Shown here: one piece after another, positions 1-6,277 of the stretch
Position numbering within the stretch: the stretch's first letter is position 1
Layout of the letters: each line of letters begins with the position of its first letter
Assembly (NCBI GenBank): GCA_024635815.1
Contig: JAGXIG010000097.1
Location: 1-8,978 of the forward strand
Reading direction: 5' to 3'
DNA length: 8,978 nucleotides
From: Salegentibacter sp.
Lineage (GTDB): Bacteria; Bacteroidota; Bacteroidia; Flavobacteriales; Flavobacteriaceae
Program-made: the position numbers and the translations under genes
The notes under the pieces: generated by a model
Told to the model about the DNA's origin: nothing
The model's input: only the letters and a program-made list of their open reading frames with translations
The model's database searches: none

Positions 1-5
1 AAATT

Positions 6-1334
6 ATGTTTGATAGTTTAAGTGATAAGTTAGATAATGCCTTACACGTTTTAAAAGGCCACGGGCAAATTACCGAGGTAAACGTTGCCGAAACTTTAAA
101 AGAAGTGAGACGTGCTTTGGTGGATGCCGATGTGAACTATAAAATAGCCAAAGATTTTACCAATATAGTAAAGGAAAAGGCATTGGGACAGGACGTGTTA
201 ACTGCCCTGAAACCAGGCCAGATGATGGTGAAATTGGTGAAAGATGAACTTACCCAGTTAATGGGTGGGGAAGCCGAAGGTATTAATCTTTCCGGCGATC
301 CTTCTATCATTCTAATGTCCGGTTTGCAGGGTAGTGGTAAAACCACTTTTTCCGGAAAACTTGCAAATTTTCTTAAAACAAAAAAATCCAAAAAACCACT
401 TTTGGTTGCCTGTGATGTTTACCGTCCCGCGGCGATAAATCAGTTACACGTTGTTGGAGAACAGGTTGGTGTTGAGGTTTTTTCAGATGAAGGTAATCAG
501 GATCCTGTAGCTATTTCCAAAGCTGCAATTGCGCACGCTAAACAAAACGGCCATAATGTAGTGATTATAGATACCGCCGGTCGTTTAGCCGTAGATGAGG
601 TGATGATGACCGAGATCACAAATATCCACGAAGCTATTCAACCACACGAAACTTTGTTCGTGGTAGATTCTATGACGGGTCAGGATGCCGTTAATACCGC
701 AAAAACCTTTAACGAAAGATTGAATTTTGATGGGGTTATCCTTACAAAATTAGATGGTGATACCCGTGGCGGTGCGGCGATTTCCATTAAATCTGTAGTT
801 AATAAGCCTATTAAATTTATCGGTACCGGGGAGAAAATGGATGCACTGGATGTGTTCTATCCGGACCGTATGGCCGATAGGATTTTAGGGATGGGAGATG
901 TTGTTTCCCTTGTGGAACGTGCCCAGGAACAATATGATGAAGAGGAAGCGAGAAAACTTCAGAAGAAAATTGCAAAAAACCAGTTTGGTTTTGATGATTT
1001 CCTGAAACAATTACAACAAATAAAGAAAATGGGGTCCATGAAAGACCTTATGGGAATGATTCCGGGAGCAGGAAAAATGCTGAAAGATGTAGATATTGAC
1101 GATGATGCCTTTAAAGGGATTGAAGCCATAATCCACTCGATGACGCCAGACGAAAGAAGCAATCCAAAAATTATAAATTCTAGCCGTAAGAAACGAATCA
1201 GCAAAGGTTCGGGAACTACGGTTCAGGAAGTGAATCAGCTATTGAAGCAGTTCAACCAGATGGGCAAAATGATGAAGATGATGCAAGGCGGTGGTGGTCA
1301 GAAGATGATGCAAATGATGAAGGGAATGAAGTAA
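6..1334 (+). CDS. ffh: Signal recognition particle protein Ffh (SRP54 GTPase)
   Basis: Ffh binds the 4.5S SRP RNA and the signal sequences of nascent membrane proteins, and docks them through GTP-dependent pairing with FtsY at the inner membrane. The 442-residue length is normal for the family. An N-terminal helical N domain (about 1-95) precedes the GTPase G domain: P-loop GLQGSGKT at 106-113, DTAGR at 189-193 and TKLDGDTRGG at 247-256. The M domain runs from about 297 to the end. It carries the RNA-binding stretch SRKKRISKGSGT (393-404) and a methionine-rich tail (about 416-442) typical of the signal-peptide groove. The ATG lies five bases inside the window, so its promoter and leader are not visible. 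The reading frame is intact. The last A of the TAA stop is the first base of the repeat array before the next gene. Ffh identity is certain from the motifs. Confidence 0.98.
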   Translation: MFDSLSDKLDNALHVLKGHGQITEVNVAETLKEVRRALVDADVNYKIAKDFTNIVKEKALGQDVLTALKPGQMMVKLVKDELTQLMGGEAEGINLSGDPSIILMSGLQGSGKTTFSGKLANFLKTKKSKKPLLVACDVYRPAAINQLHVVGEQVGVEVFSDEGNQDPVAISKAAIAHAKQNGHNVVIIDTAGRLAVDEVMMTEITNIHEAIQPHETLFVVDSMTGQDAVNTAKTFNERLNFDGVILTKLDGDTRGGAAISIKSVVNKPIKFIGTGEKMDALDVFYPDRMADRILGMGDVVSLVERAQEQYDEEEARKLQKKIAKNQFGFDDFLKQLQQIKKMGSMKDLMGMIPGAGKMLKDVDIDDDAFKGIEAIIHSMTPDERSNPKIINSSRKKRISKGSGTTVQEVNQLLKQFNQMGKMMKMMQGGGGQKMMQMMKGMK

Positions 1335-1378
1335 GTTGGCAGTATTTTAGTAAGCAGTGGGCAGTCTCAGTTGGCAGT
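1334..1378 (+). repeat. Left repeat array of the four-helix-bundle block
   Basis: Four copies of a 10-base unit AGTNRGCAGT lie between ffh and the small gene: AGTTGGCAGT at 1334-1343, AGTAAGCAGT at 1349-1358, AGTGGGCAGT at 1356-1365 (sharing three bases with the previous copy) and AGTTGGCAGT at 1369-1378. The reverse complement of the same unit occurs three times on the other side of the gene. Bases 1334-1365 align with the reverse complement of 1752-1782 at 25 of 31 positions plus one gap, with the same order of single unit, AT-rich spacer and two overlapping units. The array fills nearly the whole gap from the ffh stop to five bases before the small gene's ATG. Confidence 0.85.
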
Positions 1379-1383
1379 AAAAA

Positions 1384-1752
1384 ATGAGTTTTAAATCATT
1401 ATACGCATATCAAAAAGCTTTTGATTTGGCTATGGAAATCTTCAAACTTTCCAAAACTTTTCCTGTTGAAGAAAGATTTGCTTTAAGTAATCAAATAGTG
1501 CGTTCATCAAGAAGCGTGTGTGCTGCAATTGCAGAAGCTTATCGTAAAAGAGAGTATCCAAAATATTTTGCAAATAAACTTACAGACGCTGATTCCGAAA
1601 ATGCTGAAACCCAATTGTGGTTAGATTTTGCTGAAGCTTGTAATTACTTACCAGAGAAAGATATGATAGTTTTACAATCACAAAGTGAGGAGGTTGGAAA
1701 ACTGATTAATTATATGAAAAATAATCCAGGTAAATTTGGAGTCAAGGAATGA
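1384..1752 (+). CDS. Four-helix-bundle protein (S23 / 23S rRNA IVS family)
   Basis: This 122-residue protein belongs to the small four-helix-bundle family first named from open reading frames in 23S rRNA intervening sequences (the S23-like family, related in fold to the Avd accessory proteins of diversity-generating retroelements). The visible signature is an N-terminal YQKAFDLAMEIFKLSKTFP (9-27), then ERFALSNQIVRSSRSVCAAIAEAY (30-53), YFANKLTDADSENAETQLWLDFA (61-83) and a last helix at about 95-115. These give four amphipathic helices with no signal peptide or membrane segment. The family assembles into barrel-like oligomers with a basic surface; nucleic-acid binding is suspected but no molecular job is established. 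The ATG at 1384 is preceded only by repeat sequence and an A-run, with no Shine-Dalgarno. It lies co-directionally between ffh and folD and is probably read through from ffh. The family call is firm; the function is unknown. Confidence 0.9.
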   Translation: MSFKSLYAYQKAFDLAMEIFKLSKTFPVEERFALSNQIVRSSRSVCAAIAEAYRKREYPKYFANKLTDADSENAETQLWLDFAEACNYLPEKDMIVLQSQSEEVGKLINYMKNNPGKFGVKE

Positions 1753-1785
1753 CTGCTAACTGCCAACTAATTACTGCTAACTGAG
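1752..1785 (+). repeat. Right repeat array, inverted relative to the left one
   Basis: Three copies of ACTGCYAACT, the reverse complement of the left-hand unit, occur at 1752-1761, 1759-1768 (overlapping by three bases) and 1773-1782, followed by GAG. Read on the minus strand the outer end is CTCAGTTAGCAGT, nearly the same as the CTCAGTTGGCAGT at 1366-1378. The array makes up the entire gap between the small gene and folD, ending at the base before the folD ATG. In RNA the two arrays could pair into an imperfect stem enclosing the small gene. Confidence 0.85.
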
Positions 1786-2688
1786 ATGACTATTTTAGAT
1801 GGAAAAAAGACCAGCAACGATATTAAGAATGAGATTGCTGCTGAGGTTGAAAAGATTAAAAAAAGAGGAGAAAAAGTGCCGCATTTGGCTGCGATTATTG
1901 TCGGTAACGACGGCGCCAGCTTAACTTACGTAAACGCAAAAGTGAAATCCTGTAAACGTGTAGGTTTTGAATCTTCGTTATATCGCCTTCCCAATACAGT
2001 AAGTGAAATTGAATTGCTGGATAAGATCGAGGAGCTAAACCAGAATGATGATATAGATGGGTTTATCGTTCAGCTTCCTTTACCACCGCAAATTGATACT
2101 CAAAAAGTACTAAATGCTGTAGATCCGGATAAAGACGTAGATGGATTTCACCCTGCTAACTTTGGAAAGATGGCTTTAGATATGACTTCTTTTATTCCGG
2201 CTACCCCGTTTGGAATCCTGGAATTACTGGAGCGTTATGACATTCCCACCAAAGGGAAACATACCGTGGTTATTGGTAGAAGTTATATAGTGGGAAGACC
2301 AATGAGTATTTTAATGGGAAGAAGCGGTTTTCCTGGAAATTCAACGGTAACTTTGACCCACGAATTCACTAAAAACATTACCCAAATTACCTCGCAGGCC
2401 GATATTATCATCATTGCCGTTGGAATTCCGAACTTCCTTAAAACAGAAATGATTAAAGATGATGCGGTAATCATTGATGTGGGAATTACCAGGGTACCGA
2501 ATGATGAAGCCGAAAAAGGTTATGTAATTAAAGGAGATGTAGATTTCGAGAATGTAAGCAAACGAGCTTCCTATATTACACCGGTTCCTGGTGGAGTAGG
2601 GCCAATGACGGTTTCTATGTTGCTTAAAAACACTTTGTTAGCAACCGAACGCCATAAGAAAAGAGCGAAAGAGAAAAGTAAAGCTTAA
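1786..2688 (+). CDS. folD: Bifunctional methylene-THF dehydrogenase / methenyl-THF cyclohydrolase FolD
   Basis: FolD oxidises 5,10-methylene-tetrahydrofolate with NADP to the methenyl form and hydrolyses that to 10-formyl-THF, feeding purine and formyl-methionine synthesis in the cytoplasm. The 300 residues match family length. Visible motifs: the substrate-site Y48-x3-K52 within TYVNAKVKSC, QLPLPP (96-101), KDVDGFH (116-122), PATPFG (138-143), the dinucleotide-binding GRSYIVGRP (164-172) and PGGVGPMT (268-275). The essential lysine equivalent (K52), Q96 and the aspartate in KDVDG are present, so both activities should be intact. The ATG at 1786 gives the expected MTILDGKK start but directly abuts the repeat array, with no native leader left and no Shine-Dalgarno. 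Translation probably follows that of the upstream genes. A basic lysine-rich tail ends the protein, and a terminator follows. Confidence 0.97.
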   Translation: MTILDGKKTSNDIKNEIAAEVEKIKKRGEKVPHLAAIIVGNDGASLTYVNAKVKSCKRVGFESSLYRLPNTVSEIELLDKIEELNQNDDIDGFIVQLPLPPQIDTQKVLNAVDPDKDVDGFHPANFGKMALDMTSFIPATPFGILELLERYDIPTKGKHTVVIGRSYIVGRPMSILMGRSGFPGNSTVTLTHEFTKNITQITSQADIIIIAVGIPNFLKTEMIKDDAVIIDVGITRVPNDEAEKGYVIKGDVDFENVSKRASYITPVPGGVGPMTVSMLLKNTLLATERHKKRAKEKSKA

Positions 2689-2713
2689 ACTATATAGAAG
2701 TTTTTAGAATAAG

Positions 2714-2757
2714 AAAAGTCCTCACAGGTTTTCCTACCGGAAGCTGTGAGGACTTTT
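2714..2757. terminator. Bidirectional intrinsic terminator between folD and the YkvA-like gene
   Basis: A perfect 14-base-pair stem (AAAAGTCCTCACAG at 2714-2727 with CTGTGAGGACTTTT at 2744-2757) encloses a 16-base loop that can itself pair TTCC (2731-2734) with GGAA (2739-2742). The right arm ends in a five-base T-run (2754-2758) and the left arm begins with AAAA, so the hairpin has a U-tail in both directions. It lies between two converging genes, 25 bases after the folD stop and 30 bases from the end of the minus-strand gene. The core CCTCACAG/CTGTGAGG recurs in the hairpin before dnaG. Confidence 0.9.
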
Positions 2758-2787
2758 TATTACTCTTAATTCAGAAATATGAGGAGT

Positions 2788-3189
2788 TTATTCCTCTTCG
2801 AGTTTCCAATCCAAATATTTATGAAGGTCGGTTTCAATAAACCTTAGGGTTATTGTTAGAATAGCAAAATCATCTATATAACCCAACCCTGGAATAAAAT
2901 CTGGTACCAGATCTAACGGATTCAAAACATATAGAAGGGCAAAAACTATAGATGCAATAGTAAACCACGGGATATTGCTGTAAACCCCGCTGCGATAATC
3001 TTTCAGCATTCCAAACATCAATTTGCCAAGTTCGGTATACTTTCTTAAAGCACCTGCGTTAGCAATTTTATCTTCAATCTCACCCTGGTTTTTTGCAGTA
3101 ATTTCTACATCACCATCTTTCACTTTGGAAACACCTTTTTTCATGTATTCCTCATCAATCTCTTGCTTCTTTTTACTGAACATATTCAT
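2788..3189 (-). CDS. YkvA-like DUF1232 membrane protein
   Basis: This 133-residue protein carries the DUF1232/YkvA signature. A hydrophobic stretch IPWFTIASIVFALLYVL (73-89) leads into NPLDLVPDFIPGLGYIDD (90-107), with the conserved P-x-D-x-x-P-D-x-x-P-x-x-G-x-x-D-D pattern, followed by a second apolar segment (108-118). One or two membrane passes are likely. The first 60 residues are charged and probably cytoplasmic; the C-terminus is acidic (LEEE). No biochemical role is established for the family. It is the last gene of a minus-strand run, 29 bases after the AI-2E-family gene, and ends before the bidirectional terminator. A start two codons later (M3) is equally possible. Confidence 0.88.
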   Translation of the reverse strand: MNMFSKKKQEIDEEYMKKGVSKVKDGDVEITAKNQGEIEDKIANAGALRKYTELGKLMFGMLKDYRSGVYSNIPWFTIASIVFALLYVLNPLDLVPDFIPGLGYIDDFAILTITLRFIETDLHKYLDWKLEEE

Positions 3190-3218
3190 AATTCTTCATT
3201 TTGTGATTAAAAGTTATT

Positions 3219-4238
3219 TTAAAGTCGGTCCTGGGCATTTCCGTATTCCTTTTTATAGATTTTCAGAATTAATAAAAACAAAGAAATAAGCAATGGCCCA
3301 AAAATTAATCCTATAAATCCGAAAAGCTGTACCCCTACAATTACACCAAATAGAGTGATTAGCGGGTGAACTGCTGCAAGCCGGTCTATAATATAAAGAC
3401 GAATTAAATTATCTGTTGATCCAACCACCACAAAACCATAGATCAGCATAGCAATAGCCTGCCAGTTGTCTCCCTGTGCTATCAAAAGTATTACTGTTGG
3501 AATAATCCCTATCGCAGTTCCAATAAAAGGAATCATAGACCCAATAGCAGTAATTACAAACCAAAAGAAAGGATCTGGCACACCAAAAATCAAAAACCCA
3601 ATAAGGGCGATAATTCCCTGAATAATTGCTACCATGGGAATACCTAAAGCATTAGATTTTACAAGTTGATCGCTTTCTTTTGCTATTATCTGTAAATTGT
3701 CGTTACCTAATGGGATATAGGAAATAAGAGATGATTTCATAGAATCCCTTTTTATCAACATATAGTAAAGCATAAAATACATTATACCGATAGCAATAAA
3801 TGCATCAAAAGTTCCTCCGGCTAAACTTTGCAGGTTTCCAGACATCCAGTTGGTGACCGAGGAGGTATCTATAGATTCGCTTAAGCTATAGCCAATGTAG
3901 GTTTCTGCTTCGGTAAGCTGTTCTTTTACGGCCTTGATTACTCGTTCAGAATTTGCAACTGCTTTGCTTATTTTTGAAGTAAGCATAATTACTATTAAGG
4001 TAATGGGAACCAGGATGCCTACAAACGAACCAGCCATTAAGAGTGCCGCCGCAACTGGAGGTTTCCAACCCCGGGCCAATAATTTTTTCATCCATTTACG
4101 CAAAAGAACATATAAAGTAATTGCTCCCAGCACTCCGGATAGGTAAGGAATAATTTCTTTAAAAATTAAAACCGTTAAAAATAAGATGAGCATTAGTACG
4201 AAAATCTGCCGTACCAATGCCGGTTTTAATCTATCCAT
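3219..4238 (-). CDS. AI-2E family (PerM/UPF0118) membrane transporter
   Basis: The 339-residue polytopic inner-membrane protein has about eight hydrophobic segments (roughly 10-27, 32-48, 62-87, 144-163, 198-220, 224-253, 259-275, 292-328), with a soluble helical insertion at about 88-143, the usual plan of the AI-2E/PerM family. Diagnostic stretches are PFIGTAIGIIPTVILL (237-252), the DN pair at 276-277 and VHPLITLFGVIVGVQLFGF (290-308) followed by GLIFGPLL (310-317). Members have been linked to autoinducer-2 export (TqsA), sodium/proton exchange and permease-like roles. No substrate can be assigned here, and there are no luxS or lsr genes in view, so the family name should not be read as a function. 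It starts 19 bases after the VOC gene and runs to within 29 bases of the YkvA-like gene, arguing for one transcript. Confidence 0.9.
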   Translation of the reverse strand: MDRLKPALVRQIFVLMLILFLTVLIFKEIIPYLSGVLGAITLYVLLRKWMKKLLARGWKPPVAAALLMAGSFVGILVPITLIVIMLTSKISKAVANSERVIKAVKEQLTEAETYIGYSLSESIDTSSVTNWMSGNLQSLAGGTFDAFIAIGIMYFMLYYMLIKRDSMKSSLISYIPLGNDNLQIIAKESDQLVKSNALGIPMVAIIQGIIALIGFLIFGVPDPFFWFVITAIGSMIPFIGTAIGIIPTVILLIAQGDNWQAIAMLIYGFVVVGSTDNLIRLYIIDRLAAVHPLITLFGVIVGVQLFGFIGLIFGPLLISLFLLILKIYKKEYGNAQDRL

Positions 4239-4257
4239 ATTTTCAATGATTGGTTAG

Positions 4258-4680
4258 TTATTTTGCAAAAATTTGGTCTTTATTCTTAAAGGCTTTAAAT
4301 TCCAGAGCGTTCCCGCTGGGGTCTTTAAAAAACATCGTGGCCTGTTCGCCAACCTGCCCTTCAAAACGAATGTAGGGTTCTATTTCAAACGCTATATTTT
4401 TTGATCGCAATAAATTTGCAAATTCCTGGAATACATCCCATTCTAGTACAACGCCAAAATGTGGAACAGGTACATCTTTGCCATCTACCGGATTACTGTG
4501 TGCTTTTTCTGTTTCTCCAGCCGGTTTATAATGAATTACCAATTGATGACCGAAAAAATTAAAATCTACCCAATGATCGCTACTTCGACCTTCACCACAA
4601 CCAAGGGTTTCTTTGTAAAACTTTCTTGCTTTTTGTAAATCTGAAACCGGTATGGCTAAATGAAACGGTTGTACCTTCAT
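4258..4680 (-). CDS. VOC (glyoxalase/dioxygenase fold) family protein
   Basis: This 140-residue protein of the vicinal oxygen chelate superfamily opens with the first beta-alpha-beta motif ([19 protein letters not shown], 6-24) and ends with the second ([18 protein letters not shown], 114-131). The expected metal ligands of the fold are visible as H7, H74 (in VPHFG) and E127 (in ALEF), so a divalent-metal enzyme is likely. The substrate is unknown; the [10 protein letters not shown] and [17 protein letters not shown] stretches mark a group usually annotated only as glyoxalase or dioxygenase. I chose the ATG at 4680, because the longer frame (from TTG at 4725) adds a 15-residue hydrophobic leader before a beta strand that normally starts the protein. 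It is first in a run with the AI-2E and YkvA-like genes. Confidence 0.88.
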   Translation of the reverse strand: MKVQPFHLAIPVSDLQKARKFYKETLGCGEGRSSDHWVDFNFFGHQLVIHYKPAGETEKAHSNPVDGKDVPVPHFGVVLEWDVFQEFANLLRSKNIAFEIEPYIRFEGQVGEQATMFFKDPSGNALEFKAFKNKDQIFAK

Positions 4681-4713
4681 AAATCTTAGTTGAATTAAAA
4701 TAATATACGCTAT

Positions 4714-4721
4714 TAAAATTA
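4714..4721 (-). promoter_or_regulatory. Possible -7 box for the VOC operon
   Basis: On the minus strand the sequence reads TAATTTTA, seven of eight to the Bacteroidota -7 consensus TAnnTTTG, 33 bases upstream of the VOC ATG. A TTG lies 22 bases further upstream, slightly beyond the usual 19-21 spacing. The surroundings are very AT-rich, so chance matches are easy; this is a weak call. Confidence 0.25.
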
Positions 4722-4730
4722 ACAAGTAAT

Positions 4731-4771
4731 CTTAACATATGGGCAAGCCCTTGCGCTAATAATGTGTTAAG
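4731..4771 (-). terminator. Extended hairpin at the rluF stop codon, possible weak terminator
   Basis: CTTAACATAT (4731-4740) pairs with ATGTGTTAAG (4762-4771) over ten positions, one of them a G-U wobble. The interior can form a smaller GCAAG/CTTGC stem (4743-4747 with 4750-4754). The outer arm overlaps the last codon and stop of rluF on the minus strand. The tail after it is AT-rich (ATTACTTGTTAATTTT) but has no immediate U-run, so efficient intrinsic termination is uncertain. Confidence 0.4.
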
Positions 4772-5582
4772 ATTTGTTCTTACGAGGTCTGGGTTCTGAG
4801 CGTGGTTTTGTGCTGCTTTTTAAAGCGGAAGATTTTAGTGCTGATGCTTCGGCGGTCTTACTGGATTCGTCAACCATTTTGTTAATGGTGTCAAGTTCCT
4901 CCTGGGTAAGATCACGCCATTTTCCCACTGGTACATCCAGGCTAACATTCATAATCCTAATGCGTTTAAGTGCGACTACTTCATAGCCTAAGAATTCGCA
5001 CATTCTACGAATTTGCCGGTTTAAGCCTTGCGTGAGCACGATCCTGAAATCGTTCTTTCCCAATTTTTCTACTTCACATTTCTTGGTGGTAGATCCCAAG
5101 ATAGGTACTCCATTGCCCATTCTGCGAATAAAATCTGAAGTAATCGGTTTATTAACCGAAACAATGTATTCTTTTTCGTGATTGTTCCTGGCGCGAAGAA
5201 TCTTGTTTACAATATCGCCATCGTTGGTCAGGAAAATAAGTCCTTCGCTGGGTTTATCAAGACGGCCAATAGGGAAAATTCGTTTTGGATAATTTATATA
5301 ATCAATGATATTATCTTTTTCAACGCGGGTATCGGTGGTGCAAACAATGCCTACCGGTTTGTTGAATGCGATATAAACATTAGGTTCTTTTTTTTCTGCT
5401 TCAGAAACTGCTTTCCCATCTACTTTTACCACATCATCGGGACCAATTTTAGTGCCCATTTCAGGAACAACTCCATTAATGGTCACTCTGCCCTGATCTA
5501 TGAGTTTATCGGCGGCGCGGCGGGAGCAAAAACCAATTTCGCTTAGGTATTTATTTATTCGGGTAAGCTTCTGTTCAGACAT
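4767..5582 (-). CDS. rluF: 23S rRNA pseudouridine synthase RluF
   Basis: RluF isomerises uridine to pseudouridine in 23S rRNA (U2604, and U2605 to a lesser degree, in E. coli numbering). The 271 residues show an N-terminal S4 RNA-binding domain (about 5-55, with [20 protein letters not shown]), then the RsuA/RluB/E/F catalytic core. GRLDK (106-110) contains the catalytic aspartate D109, followed by [19 protein letters not shown] (113-131), NHEKEY (134-139), [12 protein letters not shown] (158-169) and [17 protein letters not shown] (186-202). The last two separate RluF from RluB/RluE. The C-terminus is a disordered K/S/R tail with a small tandem ALKSS repeat (248-257), plausibly extra RNA contact. 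The ATG at 5582 is preferred to the TTG at 5609, because the upstream -7 box lies inside that extension. It is transcribed divergently from the sigma gene. Confidence 0.95.
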   Translation of the reverse strand: MSEQKLTRINKYLSEIGFCSRRAADKLIDQGRVTINGVVPEMGTKIGPDDVVKVDGKAVSEAEKKEPNVYIAFNKPVGIVCTTDTRVEKDNIIDYINYPKRIFPIGRLDKPSEGLIFLTNDGDIVNKILRARNNHEKEYIVSVNKPITSDFIRRMGNGVPILGSTTKKCEVEKLGKNDFRIVLTQGLNRQIRRMCEFLGYEVVALKRIRIMNVSLDVPVGKWRDLTQEELDTINKMVDESSKTAEASALKSSALKSSTKPRSEPRPRKNKS

Positions 5583-5598
5583 AAAAAAGATTGTGCTG

Positions 5599-5606
5599 CA
5601 AAGATA
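5599..5606 (-). promoter_or_regulatory. Bacteroidota -7 promoter box for rluF
   Basis: The minus strand reads TATCTTTG, a full match to TAnnTTTG, the -7 element used by the primary sigma factor of Bacteroidota. It sits 16 bases before the rluF ATG at 5582, leaving a leader of about ten bases, which is common in this phylum. No good -33 TTTG is visible at the expected distance. The box decides the start codon, since a start at 5609 would lie upstream of the transcript. Confidence 0.65.
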
Positions 5607-5654
5607 CAAGAATTCGCTGCGAAACTAATTTTTTAAAAAATAATCAGGGGTACA

Positions 5655-5683
5655 GGCAACCTTTTGTAACTTTCCTGCGTCTA
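5655..5683 (+). promoter_or_regulatory. ECF-type promoter, probable autoregulatory site of the sigma gene
   Basis: GGCAACCTTT (5655-5664) resembles the -35 element of ECF sigma promoters (AAC core) and GCGTCTA (5677-5683) resembles the -10 element (CGTC core). The cores AAC (5658-5660) and CGTC (5678-5681) are 17 bases apart, close to the usual 16-17. It lies 33 bases upstream of the GTG start of an ECF sigma gene, the classic place for self-activation. An overlapping TTTTG (5662-5666) and TAACTTTC (5667-5674) give a seven-of-eight -7 match for the housekeeping sigma factor as an alternative. Two small palindromes (5693-5700 and 5699-5710) lie in the leader. Confidence 0.6.
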
Positions 5684-5716
5684 TGTAAATAGAAGGCCTT
5701 TTAATTAAAAAATCGG

Positions 5717-6277
5717 GTGAAAGTAATCCAACTCTTTAAAAACGAAACTCAATTAATAAAGCGTGCGGCAAAAAAAGACCGTAAGGCGCAACGCGAATTA
5801 TATGACTTGCATTCGGGAAAAATGCTAAGCGTTTGTCGGCAGTATATAAAAGATATGCACCATGCCGAAGAAGTGATGCTAAACGGATTTTTAAAAGTAT
5901 TCACTCACCTTAATAATTTTGAAGCTAAGGGAAGTTTTGAAGGCTGGATAAGAAAAATTATGGTGCGGGAATCAATTTCTTTTTTAAGATCACAAAAGAA
6001 AATTGTTTTTAGTGACGAAGAAATCACGGATCCTGGTTTTTCTGCCGAAATGGATACAGCGCTAAACGTGGCACATATTCAAAATATCATAGACAATTTG
6101 CCGGAAGGCTACAGGATGGTTTTTGTTATGTATGCGGTAGAAGGATATAAGCACGCCGAGATTGCGAAAATGCTGAAGATAACCGAAGGGACTTCAAAAT
6201 CGCAATTGTCTAAAGCGAGAAAAATGTTGCAGGAGCAGTTAAAAACACAAAATACATCGGATTATGGAATTAAATAA
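5717..6277 (+). CDS. ECF-family RNA polymerase sigma factor
   Basis: This is a 186-residue group 4 (extracytoplasmic function) sigma factor that would direct RNA polymerase to a small regulon. Sigma region 2 spans about 24-95: RQYIKDMHHAEEVMLNGFLKVF (41-62) covers the core-binding and -10 segments, and FEGWIRKIMVRESISFLR (74-91) ends it. Region 4 spans about 118-173, with a helix-turn-helix in YKHAEIAKMLKITEGTSKSQLSKAR (144-168) for -35 recognition. Sigma regions 1.1 and 3 are absent, as expected. The start is GTG at 5717, giving MKVIQLFKNETQLIK; no ATG fits the conserved N-terminus. The 3' end overlaps the next gene by 14 bases, implying translational coupling to its probable anti-sigma factor. 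An ECF-like promoter upstream suggests positive autoregulation. The exact regulon is unknown. Confidence 0.93.
   Translation: MKVIQLFKNETQLIKRAAKKDRKAQRELYDLHSGKMLSVCRQYIKDMHHAEEVMLNGFLKVFTHLNNFEAKGSFEGWIRKIMVRESISFLRSQKKIVFSDEEITDPGFSAEMDTALNVAHIQNIIDNLPEGYRMVFVMYAVEGYKHAEIAKMLKITEGTSKSQLSKARKMLQEQLKTQNTSDYGIK

Larger units (their letters stand above)
1334..1785 (+). mobile_element. Candidate inserted element: four-helix-bundle gene framed by inverted repeats
   Basis: A 452-base block consists only of a left array of AGTNRGCAGT units, one 122-residue gene, and a right array of the same unit in reverse complement. It sits exactly between the stop codon of ffh and the start codon of folD. Symmetry is notable: the final A of the ffh stop is the first base of the left array, and the final A of the small gene's stop is the first base of the right array. 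Family knowledge: S23/four-helix-bundle genes are known from intervening sequences inside 23S rRNA, where terminal inverted repeats form a stem. That this protein-operon copy is a mobile or formerly mobile element is inference. There is no transposase and no clear target-site duplication, so movement would have to be supplied in trans. Confidence 0.45.

Noticed and set aside
1334..1378. Short spaced repeats as a CRISPR array.
   Set aside because: Units are only 10 bases, overlap one another, have spacers of 0-5 bases, and are mirrored in inverted orientation across a gene. No cas genes are present.
1384..1752. Four-helix-bundle gene as the Avd accessory protein of a diversity-generating retroelement.
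   Set aside because: No reverse transcriptase gene, template repeat or variable repeat is in the window, and neighbours are ffh and folD. The S23-like reading is simpler.
1334..1785. The block as a true 23S rRNA intervening sequence.
   Set aside because: No rRNA sequence flanks it; both sides are intact protein-coding genes.
4681..4725. N-terminal extension of the VOC protein with a hydrophobic leader (signal peptide).
   Set aside because: It needs a TTG start, lacks a basic N-region and cleavage site, and the first VOC beta strand begins right after the ATG at 4680.
5178..5546. Plus-strand open frame of 122 codons opposite rluF.
   Set aside because: It lies wholly antisense to a confidently identified gene, has no family likeness, and its residue make-up follows from the reverse complement.
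5583..5609. Nine-residue N-terminal extension of RluF from TTG at 5609.
   Set aside because: The region contains a full TATCTTTG promoter box, and the S4-domain family normally starts near [13 protein letters not shown].
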